Source: an uncultured Eubacteriales bacterium
GTDB taxonomy: Bacteria > Bacillota > Clostridia > Oscillospirales > Oscillospiraceae
DNA length: 64,000 bases
Assembly: GCA_900549475.1 (NCBI GenBank)
Contig: UROF01000004.1
Location: 1-64,000, forward strand
Direction: 5' to 3'
Below, piece after piece: positions 51,476 to 60,544 of this stretch (positions within the stretch are counted from its first letter, which is position 1; each line of letters opens with the position of its first letter). The notes under the pieces were generated by a model. The model searched no databases. It worked only from the letters and a program-made list of their open reading frames with translations, and was not told where the DNA came from. Position numbers and translations under genes: made by a program.

Positions 51476-51514
51476 AGGGGCCTGCGGTAAAGTACCGCAG
51501 GCCCCTGATTTTTT
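51476..51514. terminator. Bidirectional terminator
   Basis: AGGGGCCTGCGGTA pairs perfectly with TACCGCAGGCCCCT, with loop AAG, followed by GATTTTTT. Confidence 0.93.
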
Positions 51515-51539
51515 CATTAAAACAGCTGTCCGGGCAGTT

Positions 51540-52142
51540 TTAATTTTTCCTTGGGGGAAACTTTTGGTCAAAGGCTTCTGCCGCCGCCTCGTCCACATAG
51601 TAGCCCTGGGGTGTATGGTAGATCCCAGTGACGCCCTCCAAAAAGCCGGGCCGCAGTTCTTTCAGCAAAAAATACGGCACGATCTCCTGCTCCGGCTCTC
51701 CGTGATACCGAATACCTCGGGTTCCGGCCACCACAAAGCCGGACTTGCCGTAAAAGTCAAGGTTCCCCTCAATACACAGAGCTCCCGCTCCCAATTCCGC
51801 AGCTTTCCCCATGGAGTAGTCCAGCAGCCGCTTACCCAGTCCCTGCCGCTGGAGATCAGGACGGATACTGATGGGACCGAAGGTCATAATCGGAATTTTC
51901 CTGCCATCGTCGGCTGTGATGGCTGCACGCATATACATGATATGGCCGATCAACTGCCCCTCCCGTTCCATGACCAGATCCAGTTCAGGTACAAAGGCAG
52001 GGTCCTTCCGCAGCACATGGATCACATAGTGCTCCAGGCAGCCGGGACGGTATACGTTCCAAAACGCCTCCCGGGTCAGGTGCTCCACAGCAGAATAGTC
52101 CGTCGGAACCTCTCTGCGAATCATGATGTTATCTTGTCTCAT
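51540..52142 (-). CDS. GNAT-family N-acetyltransferase (YhbS-like)
   Basis: A 200-residue protein with REVPTDYSAVEHLTREAF, the acetyl-CoA loop QRQGLGKRLLDYS and GFVVAGTRGIRY. It resembles small-molecule acetyltransferases of the YhbS type. AGGAGG is eight bases before the ATG. Confidence 0.9.
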   Translation of the reverse strand: MRQDNIMIRREVPTDYSAVEHLTREAFWNVYRPGCLEHYVIHVLRKDPAFVPELDLVMEREGQLIGHIMYMRAAITADDGRKIPIMTFGPISIRPDLQRQGLGKRLLDYSMGKAAELGAGALCIEGNLDFYGKSGFVVAGTRGIRYHGEPEQEIVPYFLLKELRPGFLEGVTGIYHTPQGYYVDEAAAEAFDQKFPPRKN

Positions 52143-52354
52143 GTTTATTTCCTCCTGAATATTGTGTGTTCAATACCGGGAGGCCCGTTATCATGCCCCA
52201 GCCTCCCGCTCAAAGCACAATCTCCAAGGTGTTGTTTCGTTTCAAACAGCATTTCTCCTGATATAAAATTCCGGCTGCACCGGTGATATCATCATACCAC
52301 CTGTTTTTCCCCTCGGCAAGTCTGGGTTCCGGAAAGCCGTCACAAATGGCCAAG

Positions 52355-52885
52355 CTACTTCTCAATAAGCTCCAAGCGCTTCATCAGCGTATCTTCCTGC
52401 TCCTTTACCACTCCCGCCAGAGGTGCACCGATGATATTTCCCTCACTGTCCACGATGTAGGTCGTGGGGAAACCGTTAATTTGGCAGATGAAGTCTTTAT
52501 AGAAATCGCTCTCCGGATCCGGAATGATGTTCGTATAGGTTACCCCTTTTTCTCTCAGGATCCGCTCTGCTTCAGCACGCATTTCTTCAGAATCGCCTGC
52601 GCTGGCAGCTACGCCTATCAGGTTGATGTTCTGCTCCTTAAACTTTTGGTAGTACTCTTCCAGCTCCGGCATTTCCGCAATGCAGCTTCCGCAGCCATTG
52701 CTCCAGAAATTGATGATAGTGGCATCATAGTCTGCAAACATATCATTGCTGACTTTATTTCCTTCAAAATCCACTCCTTCGAACTCCGGAAAGGGTTTCT
52801 TGGATGCCTCGATCTCCCCACTTCCACAGGCACAAAGGGAGAGGATACATACCGACGCCAGCAGAAAACTAACTAACTTTTTCAT
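52355..52885 (-). CDS. TlpA/ResA-like thioredoxin lipoprotein
   Basis: A 176-residue protein with a signal peptide and lipobox LCAC (Cys at about 19), then a TlpA domain with active site NGCGSC (about 68-73) and the cis-Pro region GFPTTYIVD. It works outside the membrane, reducing disulfides. It overlaps the iron-sulfur membrane gene by 17 bases and probably receives electrons from it. Confidence 0.92.
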   Translation of the reverse strand: MKKLVSFLLASVCILSLCACGSGEIEASKKPFPEFEGVDFEGNKVSNDMFADYDATIINFWSNGCGSCIAEMPELEEYYQKFKEQNINLIGVAASAGDSEEMRAEAERILREKGVTYTNIIPDPESDFYKDFICQINGFPTTYIVDSEGNIIGAPLAGVVKEQEDTLMKRLELIEK

Positions 52886-53744
52886 GTTGATTTTCTCCTT
52901 TTTTAAACGAAATATTCTTACAGATCGCGCCATGCGGACAAGTACGCAGACAATCTCCGCAGCGGATGCATTCTGTGTGGTTCGGTGTCTTATAGACCTC
53001 CACGTCCATCTTGCAGACCTTGGCGCAGGCTCCGCAGGAGGTACACTTATCCCGTTCAATGCGGAACCGATACAACGATACTTTGTTGAACAGGGCATAG
53101 AACGCACCAAGAGGACATAGCCACTTACAGAACGGGCGGTAAAAAAAGATCGCTAACGTCACGATCCCCAGCAGGATACAACTCTTCCAGGTAAACAGAG
53201 TCCCCAGCGCTGCACGGATTCCGCTGTCGGCAGCAGCCAAAGGAATAGCGCCTTCCAATACGCCCGCGGGACACAGCCATTTGCAGAACCACGGGTCTCC
53301 CATCCCCACTTCATTGACGACCGTCATGGGGAGCACGATAACAAACAGAGCCAGAATTATATATTTCAGGCCGGTCAGAAACCGCAGTTTTTTCGTGCTG
53401 AATTTTTTGGTAGGTATCTTATACAGCAATTCCTGGAACCAGCCGAACGGACATAGAAAGCCGCAGACAACCCGGCCAAACAGTACAGCAAAAAAGATCA
53501 GGATTCCCACAACATAATAGGAAAACTGAAATTTGGAGGAACCGATCACCGCTTGCAGAGCACCGATCGGACAGGAGCCGACAGCTCCTGGACAGGAATA
53601 GCAGTTGAGCCCGGGCACGCAGGTTCCTTTCAAAGCTCCCTTGTATAGTTTTCCTGTAAAAAAGCCGGCAAGGTGCGCATTGGTCAGCAGCGCTGACAGC
53701 GCCTGGATCTTCCAGCGGTTTTTATTCTTAGCCAATCCCAACAC
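52869..53744 (-). CDS. NapH/MauN-like 4Fe-4S membrane protein
   Basis: A 291-residue protein with about five membrane helices. Cysteine motifs are CYSCPGAVGSCPIGA (about 48-62), GFLCPFGW, CKWLCPAG, CKWLCPLG, and a C-terminal pair of ferredoxin clusters (CTSCGACAKVC, CIRCGDCLRTCP). It would carry electrons from the cytoplasm to the TlpA lipoprotein. GTG start at 53744, overlapping the CXXC mini-protein gene. Confidence 0.9.
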   Translation of the reverse strand: MLGLAKNKNRWKIQALSALLTNAHLAGFFTGKLYKGALKGTCVPGLNCYSCPGAVGSCPIGALQAVIGSSKFQFSYYVVGILIFFAVLFGRVVCGFLCPFGWFQELLYKIPTKKFSTKKLRFLTGLKYIILALFVIVLPMTVVNEVGMGDPWFCKWLCPAGVLEGAIPLAAADSGIRAALGTLFTWKSCILLGIVTLAIFFYRPFCKWLCPLGAFYALFNKVSLYRFRIERDKCTSCGACAKVCKMDVEVYKTPNHTECIRCGDCLRTCPHGAICKNISFKKGENQHEKVS

Positions 53745-53862
53745 ACTCCAGGCAAAGATTTGTTCCCTTATCCAGCACCGTGGTTCCTTCTCCCCGTACT
53801 GCGCCGAAAATGATCAAGCATACTGCCGCTGCCAGAAAGAGCAGGGATATCTTATTTTTCAC
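53728..53862 (-). CDS. CD1871A-type CXXC mini-protein
   Basis: A 44-residue protein with a GTG start (GGAGG nine bases upstream), one membrane helix (ISLLFLAAAVCLIIFGAV) and a C-terminal CLEC motif. This matches the CD1871A CXXC-motif family known from Clostridioides difficile. It is translationally coupled on both sides. Its role is unknown; an electron relay or assembly factor for the iron-sulfur protein is plausible. Confidence 0.85.
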   Translation of the reverse strand: MKNKISLLFLAAAVCLIIFGAVRGEGTTVLDKGTNLCLECVGIG

Positions 53863-54472
53863 GAAGCAGATCCTCCGCACTGTCCAGAAGTTCGTCAGCG
53901 CTGCAATCGCTGTTCCAGGCTGAGTAAATGCCGCCATCTTTCGTAAATACAGAAACGACCGTGTCCTTAATCAGATCCTTATATAAATCCAAGGATTTCT
54001 GCATCTCCTCGTTATAAACGATGACCGGGAAATTCAGCTCAGGCAGTGTTTCCCGCGCCGCGTCCAGGTCGCTGTCTGTCATGATCCCCAGGACGGGGAC
54101 TCCCAGTTCTTCCATTTGACCGGAGATCTTGCTGATCTCTGCCAGTGTATCCACGCTTCCCTCCATGGTGCTGTCAAAGAACACCAGGCACATGGTCCCC
54201 TCGATCAATTCAGAGGAGGCAGGCGTACCATCCAGATATGTGGTTTCAAAGGGATCAAACAGATGAATTTTTGAGTCGGCTTCAATTGGCTCAAAATGCT
54301 CCTCGATCCATTTGTCATCGATCCAGCCTTTGGATTTGGCATCTTCCACGGTAATCGTCCCGTTTTCCAGCGCGGACAGGATCTCGTCCTCGGAAGGGGC
54401 AGAGCTGCAGCCTGCCATTGCGACCACAAGTGCTCCAGCCACCAGGAAAGAAAGAAGTTTTTTGTGTTGCAT
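53852..54472 (-). CDS. Lipoprotein with thioredoxin-like fold, no CXXC
   Basis: A 206-residue protein with a lipobox (MAGC, Cys at 22). The rest resembles a TlpA-like domain (TMCLVFFDSTMEGSVDTLAEI, GIMTDSD, PVIVYNEE) without the catalytic Cys pair, so it may bind rather than reduce a partner. GAGG precedes the ATG. First gene of the redox operon. Confidence 0.8.
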   Translation of the reverse strand: MQHKKLLSFLVAGALVVAMAGCSSAPSEDEILSALENGTITVEDAKSKGWIDDKWIEEHFEPIEADSKIHLFDPFETTYLDGTPASSELIEGTMCLVFFDSTMEGSVDTLAEISKISGQMEELGVPVLGIMTDSDLDAARETLPELNFPVIVYNEEMQKSLDLYKDLIKDTVVSVFTKDGGIYSAWNSDCSADELLDSAEDLLREK

Positions 54473-54520
54473 AAATTGCCCTCACTTTCATTTGTGTGGA
54501 GGCAGTCTACCAAAGACCAG

Positions 54521-54566
54521 TTAAAATCCGTGTTAAGAACCATCTGCTCCTTAACACAAATTTTAT
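54521..54566. promoter_or_regulatory. Divergent response-regulator boxes A and B
   Basis: Box B (plus strand, 54550-54566) is CTTAACA-CAA-ATTTTAT, 10 bases before TACAAT. Box A (minus strand, 54537-54521) is CTTAACA-CGG-ATTTTAA, 11 bases before TAGACT. They face the two-component genes and the redox operon respectively. Confidence 0.8.
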
Positions 54567-54612
54567 CTTCCTATGTTACAATAGGGGCAACTATTGTAGT
54601 GGGAGGTGCATC

Positions 54613-55293
54613 ATGCGGATCCTGATCGTTGAAGATGAAATAGATCTCTGCGATGCCATTGCGGAAGGCCTGGAATTGGACGGCTATGCGGTGGATCGCT
54701 GTTATACCGGTGAAGCCGGCTATGAAATGCTTATGGTAGAGACCTATGATCTGGTGGTACTGGATCTGAATCTGCCGGGTATGGATGGAATGGATGTACT
54801 GCGTGAGGTACGCAAGGTCAACAAGGAGCTCAAAGTACTGATCCTGTCTGCCCGGAGCAGCGTTTCCGACAAGGTGCAGGGGTTGGACAGCGGCGCCAAC
54901 GACTATCTGGCAAAACCCTTTGCCTTTGAAGAGTTGGAAGCCCGTATCCGCAGCTTGCTTCGCCGCAGCTTCGTCCAGGAAAATATCGTGCTGGTCTGGA
55001 ACTCCATCTCCCTGGATACGGCGGGAAGGACCGCTTCTGTAAACGGAGTACAGATCCCTCTGACCAGAAAAGAGCTGGCAATTTTAGAATATTTCATGCT
55101 CCATCCCACAAAAGTCATCAGTCAGGAGGAGCTCATCGAGCACATCTGGAATATGGAGGCAGACAGCTTCAGCAACGCAGTTCGCGTCCACATTGCCACG
55201 CTGCGGAAAAAACTGAAGCAGGCACTGTCCTACGACCCTATCGTCACCCGGATCGGCCAGGGATACTGCCTTAGTCAGGAGGAATCTCTTTGA
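54613..55293 (+). CDS. OmpR/VanR-like response regulator
   Basis: A 226-residue protein with phospho-acceptor D51 (VVLDLNLPGMDG), S79 and K101. The winged helix has LTRKELAILEYFMLH, NAVRVHIATLRKKLK and IGQGYCL. GGGAGG precedes the ATG. Box B upstream implies autoregulation. Confidence 0.95.
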   Translation: MRILIVEDEIDLCDAIAEGLELDGYAVDRCYTGEAGYEMLMVETYDLVVLDLNLPGMDGMDVLREVRKVNKELKVLILSARSSVSDKVQGLDSGANDYLAKPFAFEELEARIRSLLRRSFVQENIVLVWNSISLDTAGRTASVNGVQIPLTRKELAILEYFMLHPTKVISQEELIEHIWNMEADSFSNAVRVHIATLRKKLKQALSYDPIVTRIGQGYCLSQEESL

Positions 55294-56408
55294 ATAAATT
55301 GTCTTTACAGACACGCCTGACGGTATTGAGCATTCTGCTGCTTACTGTCTGCTGCGTGGGGTTGACCTTTATCCTGAATTTTTACGCCAACAACATGGCA
55401 GATGTCATTGAAGCTACTGTGGTGGTCCCTGCTTCCCGGGTAGATGATCAGGACCTGTTTTCCGATTTGACAGACAGCAGTGTTGAAATGGAGCCATCCA
55501 TCGAGTCACAACAGGCACGGACAGATTTCCGGCAGATCAGTATTCTGTACATGCTGCTCGTGATCGCTGCCGGCGGCGCTCTGACATGGTTTTTTGTAGG
55601 CGGAGCCCTTACACCTTTGAAGATCTTAAACAGTCGGATGAAATCCTGTACCGCCAACAACCTGTCCCAGCAGCTCCCCGTCCCCCAGACCCATGACGAG
55701 GTGGCAGAACTGACTGTCTCATTCAATCAGATGTCCTCCAAATTGGATCAGGCCTTTGCCATGCAGCGGCGATTTGCTCAGAGTGCCGCCCATGAACTGC
55801 GTACCCCTCTGACGGTTCTGCGGACGAAAGTAGATGTATTCAAAAAACGGGCTGACCACAGTCAGCAGGAATATGACAAACTGATCGACGGTGTTATCGC
55901 ACAGACCAACCGCTTGTCCGGACTGGTACAAGAGCTGCTGGAGCTGACCAATCTCGACGGTGTCACAGAGCGGGAACGTATCCCTCTGCATGAGCTTTTG
56001 GAACAAATCGCCGCAGATCTTGCCCCGCTAGCGGAGGATAAACAGGTCAGTATCTCTCTCAGGGGAGGCGAAATATACACCGTTGGGAACAAGTTGCTGC
56101 TGAACAGAGTGTTCTTCAATTTGGTGGAAAACGCCATCAAATACAACCGTCCCGGCGGCAGTGTGTACATCACCTTGTCTCCAGGTCCTGTCGTAACCGT
56201 GTCAGATACGGGGATCGGCATCCCCAAGGAAGCATTGGAATTGATTTTTGAGCCCTTCTACCGGGTAGACAAATCTCGTTCCCGCCAGATGGGAGGAGCG
56301 GGACTGGGACTCGCTACGGCGAGGGCCATTGTGGAGCAGCACGGAGGGACAATTGAGGCAGGCCCAGTGCCGGAAGGCGGAAGCCGCTTTACCGTCCACC
56401 TGCCCTGA
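55290..56408 (+). CDS. Sensor histidine kinase
   Basis: A 372-residue kinase with two membrane helices (about 10-31 and 86-104), a short acidic extracellular loop, HAMP, HisKA with H168 (SAAHELRTPLTVL), and HATPase (NAIKYN, DTGIGIP, GAGLGLATA). TTG start seven bases after AGGAGG, overlapping the regulator stop. The signal is unknown; cell-envelope or peptide stress fits the linked exporters. Confidence 0.94.
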   Translation: MNKLSLQTRLTVLSILLLTVCCVGLTFILNFYANNMADVIEATVVVPASRVDDQDLFSDLTDSSVEMEPSIESQQARTDFRQISILYMLLVIAAGGALTWFFVGGALTPLKILNSRMKSCTANNLSQQLPVPQTHDEVAELTVSFNQMSSKLDQAFAMQRRFAQSAAHELRTPLTVLRTKVDVFKKRADHSQQEYDKLIDGVIAQTNRLSGLVQELLELTNLDGVTERERIPLHELLEQIAADLAPLAEDKQVSISLRGGEIYTVGNKLLLNRVFFNLVENAIKYNRPGGSVYITLSPGPVVTVSDTGIGIPKEALELIFEPFYRVDKSRSRQMGGAGLGLATARAIVEQHGGTIEAGPVPEGGSRFTVHLP

Positions 56409-56412
56409 AGGA

Positions 56413-56458
56413 AAAGAGCCAGATTATTCTGTGAAATAATCTGGCTCTTTCTTTTTTT
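56413..56458 (+). terminator. Terminator after the kinase
   Basis: AAAGAGCCAGATTATT pairs with AATAATCTGGCTCTTT, followed by CTTTTTTT. Confidence 0.95.
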
Positions 56459-56459
56459 G

Positions 56460-56476
56460 CTTAACAGGGATTTTAT
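56460..56476 (+). promoter_or_regulatory. Response-regulator box C
   Basis: CTTAACA-GGG-ATTTTAT, the same motif as boxes A and B, 11 bases before TAGAGT, in front of the ABC exporter pair. Confidence 0.75.
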
Positions 56477-56528
56477 ATCCGTTTTGATAGAGTAGGGCTA
56501 TCCCGAAAGAGCGATAAGGAGACAACAA

Positions 56529-58472
56529 ATGTTTGAGATTCAGCATGTATCTAAGCAGTTTCACGGTGAGTACGCACTGCGCGATGTGTCGCTCCGTATA
56601 GGCAGCGGACTGAATTTTTTGGTCGGCGCATCAGGCAGCGGTAAGACCACTTTGCTCAAAATCCTGACCGGCATGGATCAGGAGTACGACGGAGGCGCAT
56701 TTTACCGGGGACAGGATTTAAAAAAGCTGACAGAGGAAGAAAAAAGCCGCTGCTATAACGAACTGTTTGGCTTTATCTGGCAGGATTTTAATCTTCTGGA
56801 GGATCATACCGTTTTGGAAAATGTGATGCTGCCTCAGCATCTGAAAAGGCAGCCGGATAAGCAGGCAGCTTTAAAAGTCCTGCGGGAACTCCACATTGCA
56901 GAGCTGGCCAATCAGAAAGCCGGTAAATTATCCGGCGGCCAAAAGCAGCGGGTAGCCATTGCGCGGGAACTGGTCAAAAATCCCCAAGTCATCTTGGCCG
57001 ATGAGCCCACCAGCGCTCTGGATGAAAGGTCCGCCAAAGCCATTATGGACCTTCTGCGAGTGATCGCAAAAAAGAGGACGGTCATTGTCGTCACCCACGA
57101 CACATCGCTCATCCATACGGGTGACAAGGTGTATGAACTGGATAAAGGGGAACTGATCTCCGCTCCCCAGGCGCCGGCCCCTGTTTCCGGCGGCATGGAG
57201 ACACTGAAGTCCCGCCGGATCTCCCCCATAAGTTCCTTGTCCCTGGCCTGGAGCAGTTTGAAAAGCAATGCAGGACGTACGGTATCATCCGTCCTGGCAC
57301 TGATCGTCTCTGCTACGCTGCTTCTGGTGACAGTAAGCGGCGCCATTACCGGCAGCGGACAAGAAGCGTTTCAAAAATTGTTTGACACCTACGGGGAAAG
57401 TATTTTAGATGTCAGCGTGGTCGGAAGTTTTACCAGCGCAGGCGGGACCGACGGTCAAAGCAGCGACGAGCCTTCTGCTGATGTGGACCAGGACATCAAT
57501 GGCCTCTATGACCGGTATCTGAACGACAGCCGCGTTTCCCACATCGTATTCACACAGGCCTATCAGGACATTGCACTCACCGTGGATGGTCAGACCTATA
57601 CGGTAGAGAGCAGCGGCTCCGTTCCCCATGCGGACAAGTTGACAGCCGGTGTTATGCCCATGGGGGAAGGGTATGAAATCGTGATCCCCAAAAGCTTTGC
57701 CGATCAGCTGGGTCTTTCTCCCGAAGATACACTGGGAAAAACAGTAGACTTTTCAGGCAGCATCTATAACTGGGACAGTGGACAGCCGGTGGCCATGCCG
57801 GTATCTGTTCAAGCAAAAATTGTAGGAGTGATGGATACCACGGTCCGATACGACTATGGCGATCAGGTCCTGTCCTATACCGTGGATGACGCTTTCTTTT
57901 TCAGTAAAAGCGCCCTGGATGAAATGCGCAGCCAAGCGGAAATCACCAGCGGAGAAAGCAATTTCGTGATCCGGGCCAAGACACCTGCGGATATGATCGC
58001 CATCAAAGATGAACTCAATGCGGAAGGCATTGTCCCTCTGGGCCGGTTTGAACTGGTGGAGGATATGGTTCGTCTGAATCAGCAAACCACCCAGCAGTCC
58101 GGCTCCGCCGTCATGGTCATCAGTGTTCTGGCTGTCGTGGTGGACCTGGCAGTGGCCCTGGTAACCGCTCTGAGCCGCCGCAGAGAATTTGCCATCTTCC
58201 AGATCAGCGGATACGGAAAGTCTCATCTTATGAGCATAGCGTCCGCAGAATATTTGATGCTGGGCATCGGTTCCGCTGTCATTTTTCTTGGTATCTCACC
58301 GCTGCTGAATCTGGGCACCACTGCTTTTTGGAACGTCAATATCATGAATGGAAAGATGCTTGGTATCGGCGCCGCCCTCACCTTTTTGGCAGCACTGTTC
58401 GGTTGGGTGCTCACAGCGGCGGTTACCGCAAATAACAAGGCTTCGGCTGTTTTGAAAACAGGAGAACATTAA
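56529..58472 (+). CDS. ABC exporter with fused ATPase and FtsX-type permease (1)
   Basis: A 647-residue protein. N-terminal ATPase: Walker A GASGSGKTT (33-41), signature LSGGQKQ, Walker B VILADEPTSALD. From about residue 240 there is a permease with one membrane helix, a large extracytoplasmic domain (about 290-520) and three C-terminal helices, as in MacB/FtsX transporters. Likely exports or removes a toxic peptide or lipid. Box C links it to the two-component system. Confidence 0.93.
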   Translation: MFEIQHVSKQFHGEYALRDVSLRIGSGLNFLVGASGSGKTTLLKILTGMDQEYDGGAFYRGQDLKKLTEEEKSRCYNELFGFIWQDFNLLEDHTVLENVMLPQHLKRQPDKQAALKVLRELHIAELANQKAGKLSGGQKQRVAIARELVKNPQVILADEPTSALDERSAKAIMDLLRVIAKKRTVIVVTHDTSLIHTGDKVYELDKGELISAPQAPAPVSGGMETLKSRRISPISSLSLAWSSLKSNAGRTVSSVLALIVSATLLLVTVSGAITGSGQEAFQKLFDTYGESILDVSVVGSFTSAGGTDGQSSDEPSADVDQDINGLYDRYLNDSRVSHIVFTQAYQDIALTVDGQTYTVESSGSVPHADKLTAGVMPMGEGYEIVIPKSFADQLGLSPEDTLGKTVDFSGSIYNWDSGQPVAMPVSVQAKIVGVMDTTVRYDYGDQVLSYTVDDAFFFSKSALDEMRSQAEITSGESNFVIRAKTPADMIAIKDELNAEGIVPLGRFELVEDMVRLNQQTTQQSGSAVMVISVLAVVVDLAVALVTALSRRREFAIFQISGYGKSHLMSIASAEYLMLGIGSAVIFLGISPLLNLGTTAFWNVNIMNGKMLGIGAALTFLAALFGWVLTAAVTANNKASAVLKTGEH

Positions 58473-58474
58473 GC

Positions 58475-60265
58475 ATGATTGAACTTCGTGATGTAACAAA
58501 ACGATATGGCAATACCGTGATCCTGGAGAAAGCCAATTACACCTTTCCGGCGCGCGGTGTGGTGTGCCTGATGGGTCCATCCGGCGGCGGCAAAACCACC
58601 TTCCTCAATCTGCTGGCAGGATTTGACACCGATTATTCCGGTGGAATTACAGTAGGCGGCGTCCCACTGCACCAAATGGACGCTACTGCCTTATGCCGCT
58701 ATCGCCGGGATAATGTTGGGTTTGTATTTCAAAATTACCACCTGCTCTCCGGATATACCGTGCTGGAAAATATCTGTCTGGCCGCCCCTGGTGATATGGC
58801 TCTGCCTGCAAAGAAACAAAAGGCAGTTTCCCTTTTAGAGCGGCTGGGACTGGCTTCCAAACAGGATCAGAAAGTTGAGACTCTGTCCGGAGGACAGAAA
58901 CAGCGGGTAGCCATCGCACGGGCGCTAATGGGCGATCCTCAAATCATTCTGGCAGATGAACCTACCGGAGCGCTGGATCGGACCACATCTACTGAGATCA
59001 TGGAACTTCTGCGGGAATTGTCTGCGGACAGGCTGGTAGTGGTCATTACCCACGACGCAAAAATCTGCACTTTTGCAGATGAGATCATCCATATTCAGGA
59101 CCAGAGGATCGTATCGGAAGGTCCGACCCCCCAACGTACGGACCAAGGAACCCTTCGCATCGGCACAGCGAAGGAAGGTTCTCTTTCCCATCAGGCCAGG
59201 CGCAACCTTCGGGTGCACTTCGGGCAATATTTCGTGGCAGCACTTGCTGTTTCCATAGGATTGTTGTCGTTCTTATTTTCCTTGTCCTTCGACCATGTGA
59301 TGGAGCGCTCTATCACACAATTCAAGGAAAAAAATACTGCCTTCAACAACGGATATATCAAGGGTTCTGACGACGGCGTCCTTCTGGAGTATTTACGCAG
59401 CGACGAACGGATCGTATCTTCCTATCGCCAGTACAAGCTGGAAGATATTACGCTGACGATCGAAGGCAAAGCGGAACACATGCAGGAGAAATATCCCATG
59501 CCCAAAGCCACCGAGAGTCTTTCCTATGGCGTAATGCCGCGCGACAGTCAAAACGAGATCACGCTAAGTCCCAGCCTTGCCAAGAAGTTTGATCCCCATA
59601 TTCAAAATCTGCTGGGCAAAACTGCCACGCTGGAAGTAGGCGGGGTTTCCTGCACACTGACTGTCAGCGGAATCTGCAACGCCGGGTATGATGACTTTTT
59701 TGTGAGTTCCGACGTAGAGCAGCAGCTCTATCAAAACATACCCGAGGGAGAACCCAGCTATTCCCTCAGCTATGATGTCGGTGAATTCAGTGACGTTGTC
59801 GCTGTGAGCAATAGCCTGAAGCTGCGGGGAGTCGACGCGGAAACCGCAGCGGAAGAAGTAGCTGCTTTGCAAAGTACTTTTCAGCGTCTGAATCAACTGT
59901 TTTTTATCATTTCTGTTTTGGTACTAGCCATCGCCCTGTTTCTGGCAGCGGTACTTCTATTCAAGCTGCAGTCCTCCCGTTACCGGGAGGTCGGTCTGCT
60001 GTCCGCACTGGGCTATGGCCGCAGGCAGATCAGCAACATGCTCCGTATGGAAAATCTTTTGCTGGCAGCACTGGCCGCTGTACTTGACGCTGTCCTAGTA
60101 CTTGTCAGCTTACTGGCAGCATCTGTTCTGGATTTTTCCCTCCTCTTCTCTCCAGGGTCTACCGTCATATCTCTGGCAGCAGCCTTTGCAGTCGTACTTT
60201 TCCTCAGCAGCTGCGCTAGTTATCGTTTGGTCCGCGCAGAACCTGCCGCCGCCCTAAGAAAATAG
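58475..60265 (+). CDS. ABC exporter with fused ATPase and FtsX-type permease (2)
   Basis: A 596-residue relative of the preceding gene with the same domain order: GPSGGGKTT, LSGGQKQRV, ILADEPTGALD, then a MacB/FtsX permease with four helices and a smaller outer domain. MacB-type exporters are dimers, so the two tandem genes probably make a heterodimer. It starts three bases after the first gene's stop. Confidence 0.93.
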   Translation: MIELRDVTKRYGNTVILEKANYTFPARGVVCLMGPSGGGKTTFLNLLAGFDTDYSGGITVGGVPLHQMDATALCRYRRDNVGFVFQNYHLLSGYTVLENICLAAPGDMALPAKKQKAVSLLERLGLASKQDQKVETLSGGQKQRVAIARALMGDPQIILADEPTGALDRTTSTEIMELLRELSADRLVVVITHDAKICTFADEIIHIQDQRIVSEGPTPQRTDQGTLRIGTAKEGSLSHQARRNLRVHFGQYFVAALAVSIGLLSFLFSLSFDHVMERSITQFKEKNTAFNNGYIKGSDDGVLLEYLRSDERIVSSYRQYKLEDITLTIEGKAEHMQEKYPMPKATESLSYGVMPRDSQNEITLSPSLAKKFDPHIQNLLGKTATLEVGGVSCTLTVSGICNAGYDDFFVSSDVEQQLYQNIPEGEPSYSLSYDVGEFSDVVAVSNSLKLRGVDAETAAEEVAALQSTFQRLNQLFFIISVLVLAIALFLAAVLLFKLQSSRYREVGLLSALGYGRRQISNMLRMENLLLAALAAVLDAVLVLVSLLAASVLDFSLLFSPGSTVISLAAAFAVVLFLSSCASYRLVRAEPAAALRK

Positions 60266-60376
60266 TGTCGTGACGGTCTGGCACGCCACGTTCCTGTCCC
60301 CTGCTGCCGGAGCGATTTTCTTCTGCACATTACCCACTGTGCAGCGGCAAAAACCACAGACCCCCGCAAAAGGAAC

Positions 60377-60422
60377 AGCGGGCAGTGAAGAAATCTCCCT
60401 TCACTGCCCGCTATTTATTTTT
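60377..60422 (+). terminator. Terminator of the exporter operon
   Basis: AGCGGGCAGTGAAG pairs perfectly with CTTCACTGCCCGCT, followed by ATTTATTTTT. The rest of 60266-60544 contains no gene I can support. Confidence 0.9.
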
Positions 60423-60544
60423 CGCCGGTGTCTGGACCGGTCAGCGTCACCAAAAATGCCTGAGCGCTATGTCTGACCATCCATAATGAGTATTCGACAT
60501 TTCTCATTCTTTGGTTTAAGATGAGGATATCTCACAGGATATCT

